DNA of 64,000 nucleotides from JADFDG01 sp965232985 (GCA_965232985.1 CBDDRC010000042.1:248001-312000), one strand, 5' to 3'. Shown: positions 44,372 to 53,558, numbered from the stretch's first letter. Program-made: numbers and translations. The notes: generated by a model from the sequence alone, not told the origin.

Positions 44372-45450
44372 AAATGGCCGGCGCGCGCATCAACGCTGCA
44401 CGTTTCACCGGCACCAAAACCGGTATCGCGCTGGTCATCCTCGCGCTCGCCGTGTTGCCGCTGGTCACCGGCGCCGCGCTCGGCACCTCATGGGTGCGTG
44501 TGCTCGATTTTGCGCTGCTGTACATCATGCTCGCGCTCGGCCTCAACATTGTCGTCGGCTACGCCGGCCTGCTCGACTTGGGTTACATCGCGTTCTATGC
44601 CGTCGGCGCCTACACCTGGGCACTGCTTGCCTCACCCCAATTCGGGCTGCATCTACCATTCTGGGTGATCCTGCCGATCGGTGCCGGCATCGCCTGTTTG
44701 TTCGGCGTACTGCTGGGCGCGCCAACATTACGCCTGCGCGGCGATTACCTCGCCATCGTCACGCTCGGGTTCGGCGAGATCGTGCGCCTGTTCATCAACA
44801 ACCTGGATCGGCCGGTCAACATCACCAACGGGCCACAGGGCATTGATCGCATCGACGCCGTGTCGATTGCCGGGTTATCGCTCGAGAACTCGCTCACTCT
44901 GGGCAGCTTCACGCTGAGCAGCGCACAACTGTATTACTACCTGTTCCTGGTGCTCACCGCCCTGGTGATGCTGGCCTGCGTACGCCTTGAGGACTCGCGC
45001 ATCGGTCGCGCCTGGATGGCGATCCGCGAAGATGAAATTGCCGCCAAGGCGATGGGCATCAATACCCGCAATGTGAAACTGCTTGCCTTCGCGATGGGCG
45101 CCACATTCGGCGGCGTCGCCGGCGGCCTGTTCGCGAGTTTCCAGGGCTTCGTCAGCCCGGAAAGCTTCGTGCTGATGGAATCGGTGATGATCCTGTGCAT
45201 GGTGGTACTCGGCGGCATGGGCAATATTGCCGGCGTTGTGCTCGGCGCCGTGCTGCTGACGGTGACACCGGAATTTCTGCGCGACATCATCAATCCGTTG
45301 CAGCGCGCGGCATTCGGCGAAGTACGCATCGATCCGGAAAATCTGCGCATGTTGCTGTTCGGGCTGGCACTGATCCTGATGATGCTGTTCCGCCCGCAGG
45401 GCATCCTGCCGCGCCATCGCCACGGCAACGGGAACAGCGGTCGTGGCTGA
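44368..45450 (+). CDS. livM: Branched-chain amino-acid ABC importer permease LivM
   Basis: The 360-residue permease has about nine helices. LDFALLYIMLALGLNIVVGYAGLLDLGYIAFYAVGAYTWALL is the LivM signature (landmarks ALGLNIVVGYAGLLDLGY), with GDYLAIVTLGFGEIVRL and MILCMVVLGGMGNIAGVVLGA. It pairs with LivH as the heterodimeric channel. The ATG overlaps the livH stop; the livG start lies in its last 8 bases. Confidence 0.97.
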   Translation: MKMAGARINAARFTGTKTGIALVILALAVLPLVTGAALGTSWVRVLDFALLYIMLALGLNIVVGYAGLLDLGYIAFYAVGAYTWALLASPQFGLHLPFWVILPIGAGIACLFGVLLGAPTLRLRGDYLAIVTLGFGEIVRLFINNLDRPVNITNGPQGIDRIDAVSIAGLSLENSLTLGSFTLSSAQLYYYLFLVLTALVMLACVRLEDSRIGRAWMAIREDEIAAKAMGINTRNVKLLAFAMGATFGGVAGGLFASFQGFVSPESFVLMESVMILCMVVLGGMGNIAGVVLGAVLLTVTPEFLRDIINPLQRAAFGEVRIDPENLRMLLFGLALILMMLFRPQGILPRHRHGNGNSGRG

Positions 45451-46249
45451 ATTGCTGATCGCGCGCGGGCTCAGCAAACGCTTCGGCGGTCTTGCGGCAC
45501 TCAAAGGTGTGTCGTTGACGATCAAACGTGGGGAGATCTATGGCCTGATCGGCCCGAACGGTGCGGGCAAGACCACGCTGTTCAATGTGCTCACCGGCCT
45601 GTATCAGGCCGACGAAGGTGAACTGCTGTTCAATGGCGCGTCGTTATTGAATGCGCCGTCGCATCGGGTGGTGGCCCGCGGGCTCGCGCGTACTTTCCAG
45701 AATATCCGCCTGTTCGGGCAAATGACCGCCATCGAGAATGTCATGGTCGGCCGCCATGTGCGCACGCAAGCCGGCGCGCTGGGCGCGGTGCTACGCGGTG
45801 CCGGCACCCGCGCCGAGGAAGCGGCAATTCGCCTGCGTGCCGGGGAACTGCTCACCTACGTCGGCCTTGATGCAGCAAAAGGCGCGCGCCTCGCCGAACA
45901 CCTTTCCTACGGCGATCAGCGGCGCCTGGAAATTGCCCGCGCCCTGGCCACCGAGCCAATATTGCTGGCCCTCGACGAACCGGCGGCCGGCATGAACCAC
46001 ACCGAAACAAACGCCCTGCGTGCACTGCTGGAAAAAATCCGCAGCGACGGCATCACCATCCTGCTGATCGAGCACGACGTGAAACTGGTCATGGGATTGT
46101 GCGACCGCATCGCCGTACTCGATTACGGCGAGCAGATCGCCGAGGGGATTCCCGCCGCAGTACAACGCGATCCGCGGGTGATCGAAGCCTACCTTGGCAT
46201 TGCCCCGGCCGGTGCCGTGATGTCGGATGACCGGGGGACGCCGGCATGA
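45443..46249 (+). CDS. livG: Branched-chain amino-acid ABC importer ATPase LivG
   Basis: The 268-residue ATPase has Walker A GPNGAGKTTLF, signature LSYGDQRRLEIARAL, Walker B LLALDEPAAGMN and an H-loop in LLIEHDVKLVM. The insert after Walker A (ARTFQNIRLF) is typical for LivG. It uses a GTG start overlapping livM by 8 bases. The C-terminus extends about 15 residues past the usual end. Confidence 0.97.
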   Translation: MAELLIARGLSKRFGGLAALKGVSLTIKRGEIYGLIGPNGAGKTTLFNVLTGLYQADEGELLFNGASLLNAPSHRVVARGLARTFQNIRLFGQMTAIENVMVGRHVRTQAGALGAVLRGAGTRAEEAAIRLRAGELLTYVGLDAAKGARLAEHLSYGDQRRLEIARALATEPILLALDEPAAGMNHTETNALRALLEKIRSDGITILLIEHDVKLVMGLCDRIAVLDYGEQIAEGIPAAVQRDPRVIEAYLGIAPAGAVMSDDRGTPA

Positions 46250-46959
46250 GCGCATTGCTGGAAGTCAAAAACCTGCGCGTCGCTCATGGCAATATCGAGG
46301 CCGTACACGGCATCTCGTTCGCGCTCGCCGCCGGCGAGCTGGTCTGCCTGATCGGTGCCAACGGCGCCGGCAAGAGCACAACCCTCAATGCCATCGCCGG
46401 GCTGCTGACGCCGCGCGCGGGTGAAATTCATTTTGCCGGCGAACGCATTGACCGGCTGCCAGCCCACCGCCGCGCCGCGCTCGGTCTTTCGCTGGTGCCG
46501 GAAGGCCGCGGCATATTCCCACGGCTCACCGTCGAGGAAAATCTGCAAATGGGCGCCTGGTACCGCAAAGATCACAGCGCCGTGCGCAGCGATCTGGACC
46601 GGCAATATGCACTGTTCGCGCGCCTCGCCGAGCGGCGCACGCAACTGGCCGGCACGCTCTCCGGCGGCGAACAGCAAATGGTGGCGATGGCGCGCGCGTT
46701 GATGGCCCGCCCGCGCCTGCTGCTGCTCGACGAGCCCTCCATGGGGCTTGCCCCACTGATGGTGCGCACAATTTTCGATGTGGTGCTGAAAGTTGCGCGC
46801 GCGGGTGTAACGATATTGCTGGTGGAACAGAATGCGCGCGGGGCCCTGTCGATGGCCACCCGCGGCTGCGTGATGGCGCACGGCGATATCACCCTAAGCG
46901 GCGCCGCCCGCGACCTGCTGCACGATTCTGCCGTGCAAAGCGCCTATCTGGGCGGCTGA
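46246..46959 (+). CDS. livF: Branched-chain amino-acid ABC importer ATPase LivF
   Basis: The 237-residue ATPase has Walker A GANGAGKSTTLNAI, the LivF-type VPEGRGIFPRLTVEENLQMGA, signature LSGGEQQMVAMARALM and Walker B LLLLDEPSMGLAP. It overlaps livG by four bases, completing the livKHMGF operon. The next gene is 70 bp downstream and unrelated. Confidence 0.97.
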   Translation: MSALLEVKNLRVAHGNIEAVHGISFALAAGELVCLIGANGAGKSTTLNAIAGLLTPRAGEIHFAGERIDRLPAHRRAALGLSLVPEGRGIFPRLTVEENLQMGAWYRKDHSAVRSDLDRQYALFARLAERRTQLAGTLSGGEQQMVAMARALMARPRLLLLDEPSMGLAPLMVRTIFDVVLKVARAGVTILLVEQNARGALSMATRGCVMAHGDITLSGAARDLLHDSAVQSAYLGG

Positions 46960-47029
46960 TTCATCGACCAACACCCACTCTCAGGCGCCTGCCTGAACAA
47001 CACCCTCGCCTCAATCCAGAGCCCTGTCG

Positions 47030-47719
47030 ATGATGACCCGCCGTCCGGCACACCGCACCGCCCTGCTCGGCATTGCCTGCCTGTTGCTGCTGAGCGCCTG
47101 CGCTACAGCGCCTGCGATTGATCCCGCACTGCGGCCGGCCAACTGGGCAACACCGATCACAATGGCAGGCCTGCCTAACCTGCATCGTATTGATGCCAGC
47201 CTCTACCGCAGCCAGCAGCCAACCGAAACCGGTTTGCGCAATGCGCGTGAACAACTTGGTATCCGCACCGTCATCAATCTCCGCACTTTTCATTCCGAGG
47301 CGAAGGCGGCCGCACGCGCCGGGCTGCTCACCGAAACGCTGAGCGTGAAGACCTGGCACATTGAAGACGAGGACGTGGTCCGCGTGCTGCAAATCCTTCG
47401 CCAACGCCAGAACGGCCCGTTCCTGCTGCATTGCCGGCACGGCGCCGACCGTACGGGTGTGATGGCAGCGATGTACCGGATTGTCGAACAGGGCTGGACG
47501 AAAGAGCAGGCGCTCGACGAGATGGTGCACGGCGGCTACGGCTTCCACCCGTTCTGGTCTAACATCATCGCCTACCTTGAAAAGGTCGATGTCGAACACA
47601 TCCGGGCGCAAGTCGCGGCCACTGCCTCCGCTGGCGCGGCGGCCTGCAAAAATACGCCCATCACAGCGCACGATACGGCACCGCCACAACCGCCGCACCG
47701 GAACTGCACCCATGAGTAA
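47030..47719 (+). CDS. Dual-specificity/tyrosine phosphatase-like lipoprotein
   Basis: The 229-residue precursor has a lipoprotein signal peptide (ALLGIACLLLLSACA, lipobox LSAC). The body has SLYRSQQPTETGL and the catalytic P-loop LLHCRHGADRTGVM (HCx5R), with a likely general-acid Asp/Glu region earlier (EDEDVVRVL). It resembles bacterial cysteine phosphatases with a lipid-anchored periplasmic location. Substrates (phosphotyrosine, phosphoinositide or inositol phosphates) are unknown. The gene's last 8 bases overlap the serine hydrolase gene, so the two are co-translated. Confidence 0.82.
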   Translation: MMTRRPAHRTALLGIACLLLLSACATAPAIDPALRPANWATPITMAGLPNLHRIDASLYRSQQPTETGLRNAREQLGIRTVINLRTFHSEAKAAARAGLLTETLSVKTWHIEDEDVVRVLQILRQRQNGPFLLHCRHGADRTGVMAAMYRIVEQGWTKEQALDEMVHGGYGFHPFWSNIIAYLEKVDVEHIRAQVAATASAGAAACKNTPITAHDTAPPQPPHRNCTHE

Positions 47720-48944
47720 ACACTCCGGCGCGCTGTCGCCGCGCATCCGCCGCCGTATCTTTGCCATCGTCCTGCTGATCGTGGCCGCTGTTCTTGCCTG
47801 GCTGCGGCCCGGCACAGAACACTCGCCATGGACGATGTTGCGCCTGTTCCACGCCGACGTGCGCGCCGAAAATTTTCGCTATATGGAACGCATATTCCCG
47901 GCGCGCGAGCTGCCCGCCAGCACGACACCATTCATCTTCCCGCAACGCGCCACCGCGCTGCCGGCCACTTACCATTTCAATGGCAGCACGCTCGCGGTCG
48001 CTGATTTCCTCGCCCGCTCGCAAACTACCGGGCTGTTCATCCTGCGCAACGGTGTCGTCATCCACGAGCAATACCGCCTCGGCGCCACACCCGATTCGCG
48101 CTTCACGGGCTGGTCCATTGCCAAAAGCGTCGTTGCCACGCTGATCGGCATCGCACTGAAGGACGGTGCGATTCATTCGCTCGACGACACGGTCAGCGAC
48201 TATGTCCCGGAATACGCCGGCAGCGCCTGGGCGCAGGTGACAATTCGCGATCTGCTGCGCATGGCCAGCGGTATCGACTTCGACGAACGCTACGACACCC
48301 AGTTTTCCGACATTCAACGCATATTCCAGCGCGCCTTTCTGCTCAACATCCCGCTCGACGAGAGCGTGCGCGCTTATCCGGCCAACCCCGACGAGCAACC
48401 ACCCGGCTCGCGCTTCCACTACATCTCGATCAACACCCAGGTGCTGGCCAATGTCCTGCGCCATGCCACCGGCAAACGGCTGGTCGACTACGCACAGGAG
48501 AAACTCTGGCAACCGCTCGGTATGCAGGATGGCGCCCTCTGGAATCTCGACGGCGATGACGGCACCGAAATCAGCTACTGCTGCCTGAACACAACCCTGC
48601 GCGACTACGCCCGGCTCGGTCAGTTGTATCTGCAGCAGGGCCAGTGGCACGGCGTGCAGTTGCTGCCGGCCGACTGGGTGCGCGAGAGCACCCGCCGCAG
48701 CGAGGCCTGGCTGCAAGCGGGAGTCGCTGCCCCGGAGCGGGGTTACGGCTACCACTGGTGGGTACCGCCGGCGGCCGACGGCGAATACTTTGCCAACGGT
48801 ATCTGGGGGCAAACGATCTGGGTGGATGAGCCGCGCCAGGTCGTCATCGTGAAGACCAGCATCGACCCGGACTTCCAGGTCCACACGGCCGAGACCATTG
48901 CCCTGATGCGGGGCCTGTCCCGCCCGGGATTGCCCCGGCAATGA
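47712..48944 (+). CDS. Membrane-anchored serine hydrolase of the beta-lactamase/PBP fold
   Basis: The 410-residue protein has one N-terminal transmembrane segment (IFAIVLLIVAAVLAWL). The catalytic domain shows WSIAKSVVATLIGIAL (SxxK), RFHYISINTQVLANVL (Tyr motif) and GIWGQTIWVD in place of the usual KTG. It is in the EstB/6-aminohexanoate-oligomer hydrolase group, usually esterases, amidases or peptidases and not true resistance enzymes. Its start overlaps the phosphatase gene by 8 bases. Substrate unknown. Confidence 0.85.
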   Translation: MSKHSGALSPRIRRRIFAIVLLIVAAVLAWLRPGTEHSPWTMLRLFHADVRAENFRYMERIFPARELPASTTPFIFPQRATALPATYHFNGSTLAVADFLARSQTTGLFILRNGVVIHEQYRLGATPDSRFTGWSIAKSVVATLIGIALKDGAIHSLDDTVSDYVPEYAGSAWAQVTIRDLLRMASGIDFDERYDTQFSDIQRIFQRAFLLNIPLDESVRAYPANPDEQPPGSRFHYISINTQVLANVLRHATGKRLVDYAQEKLWQPLGMQDGALWNLDGDDGTEISYCCLNTTLRDYARLGQLYLQQGQWHGVQLLPADWVRESTRRSEAWLQAGVAAPERGYGYHWWVPPAADGEYFANGIWGQTIWVDEPRQVVIVKTSIDPDFQVHTAETIALMRGLSRPGLPRQ

Positions 48945-49004
48945 GCAGCCACCCCCGGTGGCGGCCGAAAACTTCTGCCCGGCCCAAAAAAACCAAGATT
49001 TCAG

Positions 49005-49033
49005 TGGCCAAAACGGCCGATTACCTGTAATAA
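49005..49033 (+). promoter_or_regulatory. Candidate promoter of the cold-shock gene
   Basis: TGGCCA (49005-49010), a 17-bp spacer and TAATAA (49028-49033) give a predicted start near 49040 and a leader of about 85 bases. The leader contains a small hairpin (GCCAGC/GCTGGC around 49081-49097) before a GAGGAAGG-type ribosome-binding site, a common cold-shock layout. Confidence 0.4.
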
Positions 49034-49124
49034 AGTTGTCGGGTTTTTTCGCCTGCTCCGGGCGGGAGCCCAACGCAAGGCCAGCTTCCGGCTGGCGAGT
49101 CCACGTTTTGAGGAAGGCACGGTC

Positions 49125-49337
49125 ATGTCAGGTCAGGTCAACGGCGTCGTCAAGTGGTTCAACGATGAGAAGGGTTACGGTTTCATTTCGCGTGAAGGTG
49201 GTCCGGATGTGTTCGTACACTTCCGTGCCATCAACGGCTCCGGCCGGCGCACGCTGAAAGAAGGCCAGAAGGTAGCGTTCGATGTCACGCAGGGCCAAAA
49301 AGGCCCGCAGGCTGAGAACGTAACCCTTCTCAGCTGA
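49125..49337 (+). CDS. Cold-shock protein of the CspA family
   Basis: The 70-residue protein is a single OB-fold cold-shock domain with VKWFNDEKGYGFI (RNP1 KGYGFI) and DVFVHFRAI (RNP2). It binds single-stranded RNA/DNA and melts RNA structure. A Gly-Arg-Arg insertion in INGSGRRTLKEG is common. A strong terminator follows, so it is monocistronic. Confidence 0.96.
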   Translation: MSGQVNGVVKWFNDEKGYGFISREGGPDVFVHFRAINGSGRRTLKEGQKVAFDVTQGQKGPQAENVTLLS

Positions 49338-49354
49338 GACGTTACTCGTTCGGA

Positions 49355-49396
49355 AAACGCCCCGCCCGGGAAACCCGGCGGGGCGTTCTCTTTTTG
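49355..49396 (+). terminator. Rho-independent terminator of the cold-shock gene
   Basis: ACGCCCCGCC(C)GGG and CCCGGCGGGGCGT form a 13-bp GC-rich stem with one bulged C and an AAA loop, followed by TCTCTTTTT. It begins about 20 bases after the stop codon. Confidence 0.85.
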
Positions 49397-49449
49397 GGCT
49401 CCTGCCTTCCCGTAGAATGCCACGCTCCTGAACACCCGGATCCGCGCGC

Positions 49450-51111
49450 ATGTTGCGACTCACCGAGCTCAAGTTGCCGCTCGCCCACACCGAGACCGAA
49501 CTGCGCGCCGCGCTGTTGCGCCGGCTTGGTCTCAGCGCCGCAAACCTGCGTGCGTTCACGGTGTTTCGCCGCGGCTTCGACGCCCGCAAGCGCGGCAACA
49601 TCCAGCTTGTCTATACGCTCGACATCGATACCCCGTGCGAAACGGAACTGCTCGCGCAATTCGGCAACGATCCGCACGTCAACCCGACGCCGGATACTGC
49701 CTACCAGCCGGTGGGCCGCGCCCCCACCGACGGCGGGGGCGAACGCCCGATCGTGATCGGCTTCGGCCCCTGCGGGCTGTTTGCGGCGCTGATCCTCGCC
49801 GAGGCGGGCTTGCGCCCGCTGGTGCTTGAGCGCGGCAAGGCGGTGCGTGAACGCACACAGGACACCTGGGGGCTGTGGCGCAAGCGCGAACTGAACCCGG
49901 AGTCGAACGTGCAGTTTGGCGAAGGCGGCGCCGGCACGTTTTCCGACGGCAAACTCTACAGCCAGGTAAAGGACCCGAAACACCATGGCCGCAAGGTGCT
50001 CAGCGAATTCGTCGCCTCCGGCGCGCCGGAAGAAATCCTGTACGTCAGCAAGCCGCACATCGGCACATTCCGGCTGGTCACGATGATTCAGGCGATGCGA
50101 GAGAAAATCGTCGCCCTCGGCGGCGAAATCCGTTTCTCGCAACAGGTTACGGATCTGCGTATCGCCGATGGCACTGTACACGGCGTGATTCTGGCAAGCG
50201 GCGAGAGCATCGACACGCGACATGTCGTGCTGGCGGTTGGCCACAGCGCCCGCGACACATTCAGCATGCTGCATGCACGCGGGATCTACATCGAAGCCAA
50301 ACCGTTCTCGATCGGTTTTCGCATTGAACACCCGCAAGCGTTGATCGACACCTGCCGTTTCGGGTCGCAGGCCGGCCACCCGATCCTCGGTGCCGCCGAT
50401 TACAAACTGGTGCATCACTGCAAAAATGGCCGTTCGGTCTACAGTTTCTGCATGTGCCCGGGCGGCACGGTAGTCGCTGCGGCGAGCGAACCGGGGTACC
50501 TCGTCACCAACGGCATGAGCCAGTACTCGCGCAACGAGCGCAACGCCAATGCGGCAATCGTGGTCGGCATCACGCCGGCGGACTTTCCCGGTGGCGCGCC
50601 CGGCGATGCGGCGCACAATCCGCTCGCCGGCATCGCGCTGCAACGCGAACTCGAAGCGCGTGCCTTCGCGCTCGGTGGCAGTAATTACGATGCGCCGGCA
50701 CAACGGGTTGGCGATTTTCTCGCCGGCCGGCCTTCAACGCAGTTCGGCGTGGTCGAGCCCTCCTACCAGCCGGGTGTACGTCTCACCGACCTTGCTGCGG
50801 CGCTGCCGGACTATGCGATCGCCGCCATCCGCGAAGCATTGCCGGCATTCGATAAGCAGATTCGCGGTTTCGCGATGCACGATGCCATGCTGACTGGCGT
50901 TGAAACGCGCACCTCGGCGCCGATCCGCATCAAACGCGACACCAACAGTTACCAGAGCATCAATACCCGGGGCCTCTACCCGGCCGGCGAGGGCGCAGGC
51001 TATGCCGGTGGCATCCTCTCTGCCGGCATCGACGGCATCGAGGTCGCCGAAGCGGTCATACTCGACATACTGGCGACACCCGCCGATACCCGCGCGACGG
51101 CACGACGATAA
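49450..51111 (+). CDS. COG2509 FAD-dependent oxidoreductase
   Basis: The 553-residue protein has an N-terminal ferredoxin-like domain of about 95 residues (LTELKLPLAHTETELRAALLRRL). A Rossmann FAD motif follows (IVIGFGPCGLFAALILAEAGL), then NVQFGEGGAGTFSDGKLYS, characteristic of COG2509. The C-terminal GEGAGYAGGILSAGIDGIEVAEA closes the FAD site. The group is widespread but uncharacterised; a redox or quinone-type role is possible. It is the first gene of a closely spaced run ending in nth. Confidence 0.88.
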   Translation: MLRLTELKLPLAHTETELRAALLRRLGLSAANLRAFTVFRRGFDARKRGNIQLVYTLDIDTPCETELLAQFGNDPHVNPTPDTAYQPVGRAPTDGGGERPIVIGFGPCGLFAALILAEAGLRPLVLERGKAVRERTQDTWGLWRKRELNPESNVQFGEGGAGTFSDGKLYSQVKDPKHHGRKVLSEFVASGAPEEILYVSKPHIGTFRLVTMIQAMREKIVALGGEIRFSQQVTDLRIADGTVHGVILASGESIDTRHVVLAVGHSARDTFSMLHARGIYIEAKPFSIGFRIEHPQALIDTCRFGSQAGHPILGAADYKLVHHCKNGRSVYSFCMCPGGTVVAAASEPGYLVTNGMSQYSRNERNANAAIVVGITPADFPGGAPGDAAHNPLAGIALQRELEARAFALGGSNYDAPAQRVGDFLAGRPSTQFGVVEPSYQPGVRLTDLAAALPDYAIAAIREALPAFDKQIRGFAMHDAMLTGVETRTSAPIRIKRDTNSYQSINTRGLYPAGEGAGYAGGILSAGIDGIEVAEAVILDILATPADTRATARR

Positions 51112-51123
51112 GGAAGGCTGATC

Positions 51124-51681
51124 ATGGCAAAGTCATTGCAGGACCAGTTGCTGAAAACCGGCCTCACCGATGCCAGGCAGGTGAAAAAAATCGCCAGGGA
51201 GAAATACGCCGCAGCGAAACACAACACCGGCGAATCGGCAGCCGACGCAGCAAAACGGCTGGCACAGGAAACCCAGGCAGCCCGCGCCGAACGTGATCGC
51301 GAAATCAACCGGCAGAAGCAGGAGGCGCTGGCACGCAAGGCCGTCGCCGCGCAGGTACGGCAACTGGTCGAGGCCAATCGCGTCGAGCGCCAGGGTGGCG
51401 AGCTCGCATACCGTTTTGCCGACGGGACGCAGGTACAGAAAATTTATGTCACCGCACTCGTGCAGCGCCAACTGGCGCGGGGGCAACTGGCAATCGTGCG
51501 GCTCGACGGCAAGTACGAGCTCATCCCCGGCGAAGTTGCCGGCCGCATTCGTGAGCGCGATCCGGCCGGTGAATTCGTCAACGTGGTCGTACTGGCAACA
51601 ACAGCCGGGAAGAACGACGCCCAACCGGACGCCGACGATCCGTACGCGCAATTCCAGATCCCCGACGACCTGATGTGGTAG
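51124..51681 (+). CDS. DUF2058 (YaiL-type) nucleoprotein
   Basis: This 185-residue protein starts with a charged helix (SLQDQLLKTGLTDARQVKKIAREK) and a long Ala/Glu/Arg coiled-coil (residues 20-80). The C-terminal domain (YRFADGTQVQKIYVTALVQRQLARGQLAIV) is typical of DUF2058. The family is described as nucleic-acid or ribosome associated. It lies 12 bp after the flavoprotein gene and 4 bp before the S1 gene. Confidence 0.88.
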   Translation: MAKSLQDQLLKTGLTDARQVKKIAREKYAAAKHNTGESAADAAKRLAQETQAARAERDREINRQKQEALARKAVAAQVRQLVEANRVERQGGELAYRFADGTQVQKIYVTALVQRQLARGQLAIVRLDGKYELIPGEVAGRIRERDPAGEFVNVVVLATTAGKNDAQPDADDPYAQFQIPDDLMW

Positions 51682-51685
51682 CCCG

Positions 51686-52381
51686 ATGAGCGAAAATCAC
51701 GCGCGGGAATTGCCGGAACCCGGCCAGGTAGCTTGGCTAAAAGTGGTCGAAGTGAACAACACCGGCGTATTTCTCGCCTGGGGGCGCCCCAAGGATCTGC
51801 TGCTGCCTTTCAGCGAACAGGCGGGCCGCGCTGTGGTCGGCCAGCATTGCCTGGTGTGCATTCTGCTCGACGAGGATGATCGGCCGTTTGCATCCGAGCA
51901 GCTTGACGAGTGGATTCATGACATCGTCCCTGCGAGCGTGACATATGCTGCCGGCGATCGCGTCGCGCTGACCGTTGCCGACACAACCGACCTCGGCGTG
52001 AAAGTCATCGTCGATGATCGTTACTGGGGCCTGCTCTATCGCGACGAAATCTTCCGGCCGGTGCACAAAGGCCAGCAACTCGGCGGCTACGTGAAGAAGC
52101 TGCGTGACGACGGCAAGCTGGATGTGACCATCAACCCGCCGACCCACATCGCTGCGGCCTCGCTTGCCGAGCGCATCCTCGCGGCCGTTGATGCCAATGG
52201 CGGCCAGCTCATGCTGACCGACAAGAGCCGGCCGGAAGCCATTCAGTCCGCATTCGGCGTCAGTAAAAGCGTGTTCAAGCAGGCTCTCGGCGCGCTTTAC
52301 AAACAGCGTCTGATCCTGATCGAGACGCACTGCATCCGGCGCGCCGCACCGGGCAACAGCAAGAGCAGCAGCAAAGGCTGA
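51686..52381 (+). CDS. CvfB/YitL-like S1 RNA-binding protein
   Basis: The 231-residue protein has tandem S1-type OB domains (PGQVAWLKVVEVNNTGVFLAWGRPKDLLLP and RYWGLLYRDEIFRPVHKGQQLGGYVKKLRDDGKLDV, landmarks GVFLAWG and GGYVKKLRDDGK) and a C-terminal winged helix (AFGVSKSVFKQALGALYKQRL). Staphylococcal CvfB binds RNA and affects virulence; proteobacterial members are uncharacterised. It lies 4 bp from each neighbour. Confidence 0.87.
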   Translation: MSENHARELPEPGQVAWLKVVEVNNTGVFLAWGRPKDLLLPFSEQAGRAVVGQHCLVCILLDEDDRPFASEQLDEWIHDIVPASVTYAAGDRVALTVADTTDLGVKVIVDDRYWGLLYRDEIFRPVHKGQQLGGYVKKLRDDGKLDVTINPPTHIAAASLAERILAAVDANGGQLMLTDKSRPEAIQSAFGVSKSVFKQALGALYKQRLILIETHCIRRAAPGNSKSSSKG

Positions 52382-52384
52382 ACC

Positions 52385-52801
52385 ATGCTGACAATCTCGA
52401 ATACCGTTGCGATTCCCGATCAGGAGATCGAATGGCAAGCGATCCGTGCCCAGGGCGCCGGCGGGCAGAACGTCAACAAGGTTTCGACTGCAGTGCACCT
52501 GCGTTTCGATATCCGCGCCTCGTCGCTGCCGGATGCATACAAGCAACGACTGCTGGCATACAAGGATCACCACATCACCGATGACGGCGTCATCGTCATC
52601 AAGGCGCAGTCACTCAACAGCCAGCTGCGCAATCGCGAGGATGCCATGACGCGCCTTGCCGACATCATCCGCGCCGCCATGGTGGTGCAGAAAAAACGGC
52701 GGCCAACCAAGCCGACCAAGAGCTCGCAGACCCGGCGCATGGACAGCAAGACCAAGCGCGGGAAATCGAAATCACTGCGCGGGAAACCGGGCGATGACTG
52801 A
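52385..52801 (+). CDS. arfB: Alternative ribosome-rescue factor ArfB (YaeJ)
   Basis: ArfB hydrolyses peptidyl-tRNA on stalled ribosomes without stop codons. The 138-residue protein has the catalytic GAGGQNVNKVSTAVHL (GGQ) and a Lys/Arg-rich C-terminal tail (QKKRRPTKPTKSSQTRR and further) that inserts into the empty mRNA channel. Length and layout match E. coli YaeJ (140). It starts 3 bp after the S1 gene. Confidence 0.96.
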   Translation: MLTISNTVAIPDQEIEWQAIRAQGAGGQNVNKVSTAVHLRFDIRASSLPDAYKQRLLAYKDHHITDDGVIVIKAQSLNSQLRNREDAMTRLADIIRAAMVVQKKRRPTKPTKSSQTRRMDSKTKRGKSKSLRGKPGDD

Positions 52802-52816
52802 AGCAGCAGCTGACCG

Positions 52817-53455
52817 ATGAACCCCGCAAAGCGCCGCCAGATTCTTGAACGTCTGCGCGCCGAAAACCCCGCGCCGACTACCGAACTGAACTACACAACG
52901 CCGTTCGAGCTGCTGGTAGCGGTGACCCTGTCGGCGCAGGCAACCGACAAGGGCGTGAACAAGGCCACCGCGAAACTCTTTCCCGTCGCCAACACGCCGC
53001 AGGCCATTTTCAATCTCGGTATCGACGGGCTGAAGGAATACGTAAAAACGATCGGCCTGTTCAATACCAAAGCCGCAAATATCATCAAGACCTGCCGCAT
53101 CCTGATCGACGCGCACAACAGCCAAGTGCCGCAGGAACGCGAGGCGCTGGAAAGCCTGCCCGGCGTCGGGCGAAAAACGGCCAACGTGGTGCTCAATACC
53201 GCCTTCGGGCACCACACCATCGCCGTCGATACCCACATCTTTCGCGTGTCGAATCGCACCGGGTTCGCACCGGGCAAGACGGTGTTGGCCGTCGAGAAAA
53301 AACTCGAGAAATTCACCCCGGACGAATTCCGGCAGGACATCCACCACTGGCTGATCCTGCACGGCCGCTACGTGTGCGTGGCGCGCAAGCCGCGCTGCGG
53401 CGCCTGCGTGATCGAGGATCTGTGCGAATACCGCGGCAAAACCGCGGATACCTGA
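52817..53455 (+). CDS. nth: Endonuclease III Nth
   Basis: Nth removes oxidised pyrimidines and nicks abasic sites. The 212-residue enzyme has the helix-hairpin-helix LPGVGRKTANVVLN, catalytic Lys in this motif and Asp in VDTHIFRVSNR, and the [4Fe-4S] loop CVARKPRCGACVIEDLC (C-x6-C-x2-C-x5-C). It lies 15 bp after arfB. Confidence 0.98.
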   Translation: MNPAKRRQILERLRAENPAPTTELNYTTPFELLVAVTLSAQATDKGVNKATAKLFPVANTPQAIFNLGIDGLKEYVKTIGLFNTKAANIIKTCRILIDAHNSQVPQEREALESLPGVGRKTANVVLNTAFGHHTIAVDTHIFRVSNRTGFAPGKTVLAVEKKLEKFTPDEFRQDIHHWLILHGRYVCVARKPRCGACVIEDLCEYRGKTADT

Positions 53456-53558
53456 CCTGCAGACGAGAACCGTCCCTTCCCGCTTTCCGGCGAAAGTGGT
53501 CTTGTTCACCAGCCGGCGGGCAGGCATGCTGTAAAAACCGTTCCAGGGAGGATCCGCC

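Noticed and set aside
47712..48944. Resistance beta-lactamase
   Set aside because: The SxxK motif is present but the usual KTG and the overall pattern are of the esterase/amidase-like group; resistance cannot be claimed.
47661..49073. 470-residue minus-strand frame across the serine hydrolase gene
   Set aside because: Antisense shadow; the plus-strand catalytic motifs are unambiguous.
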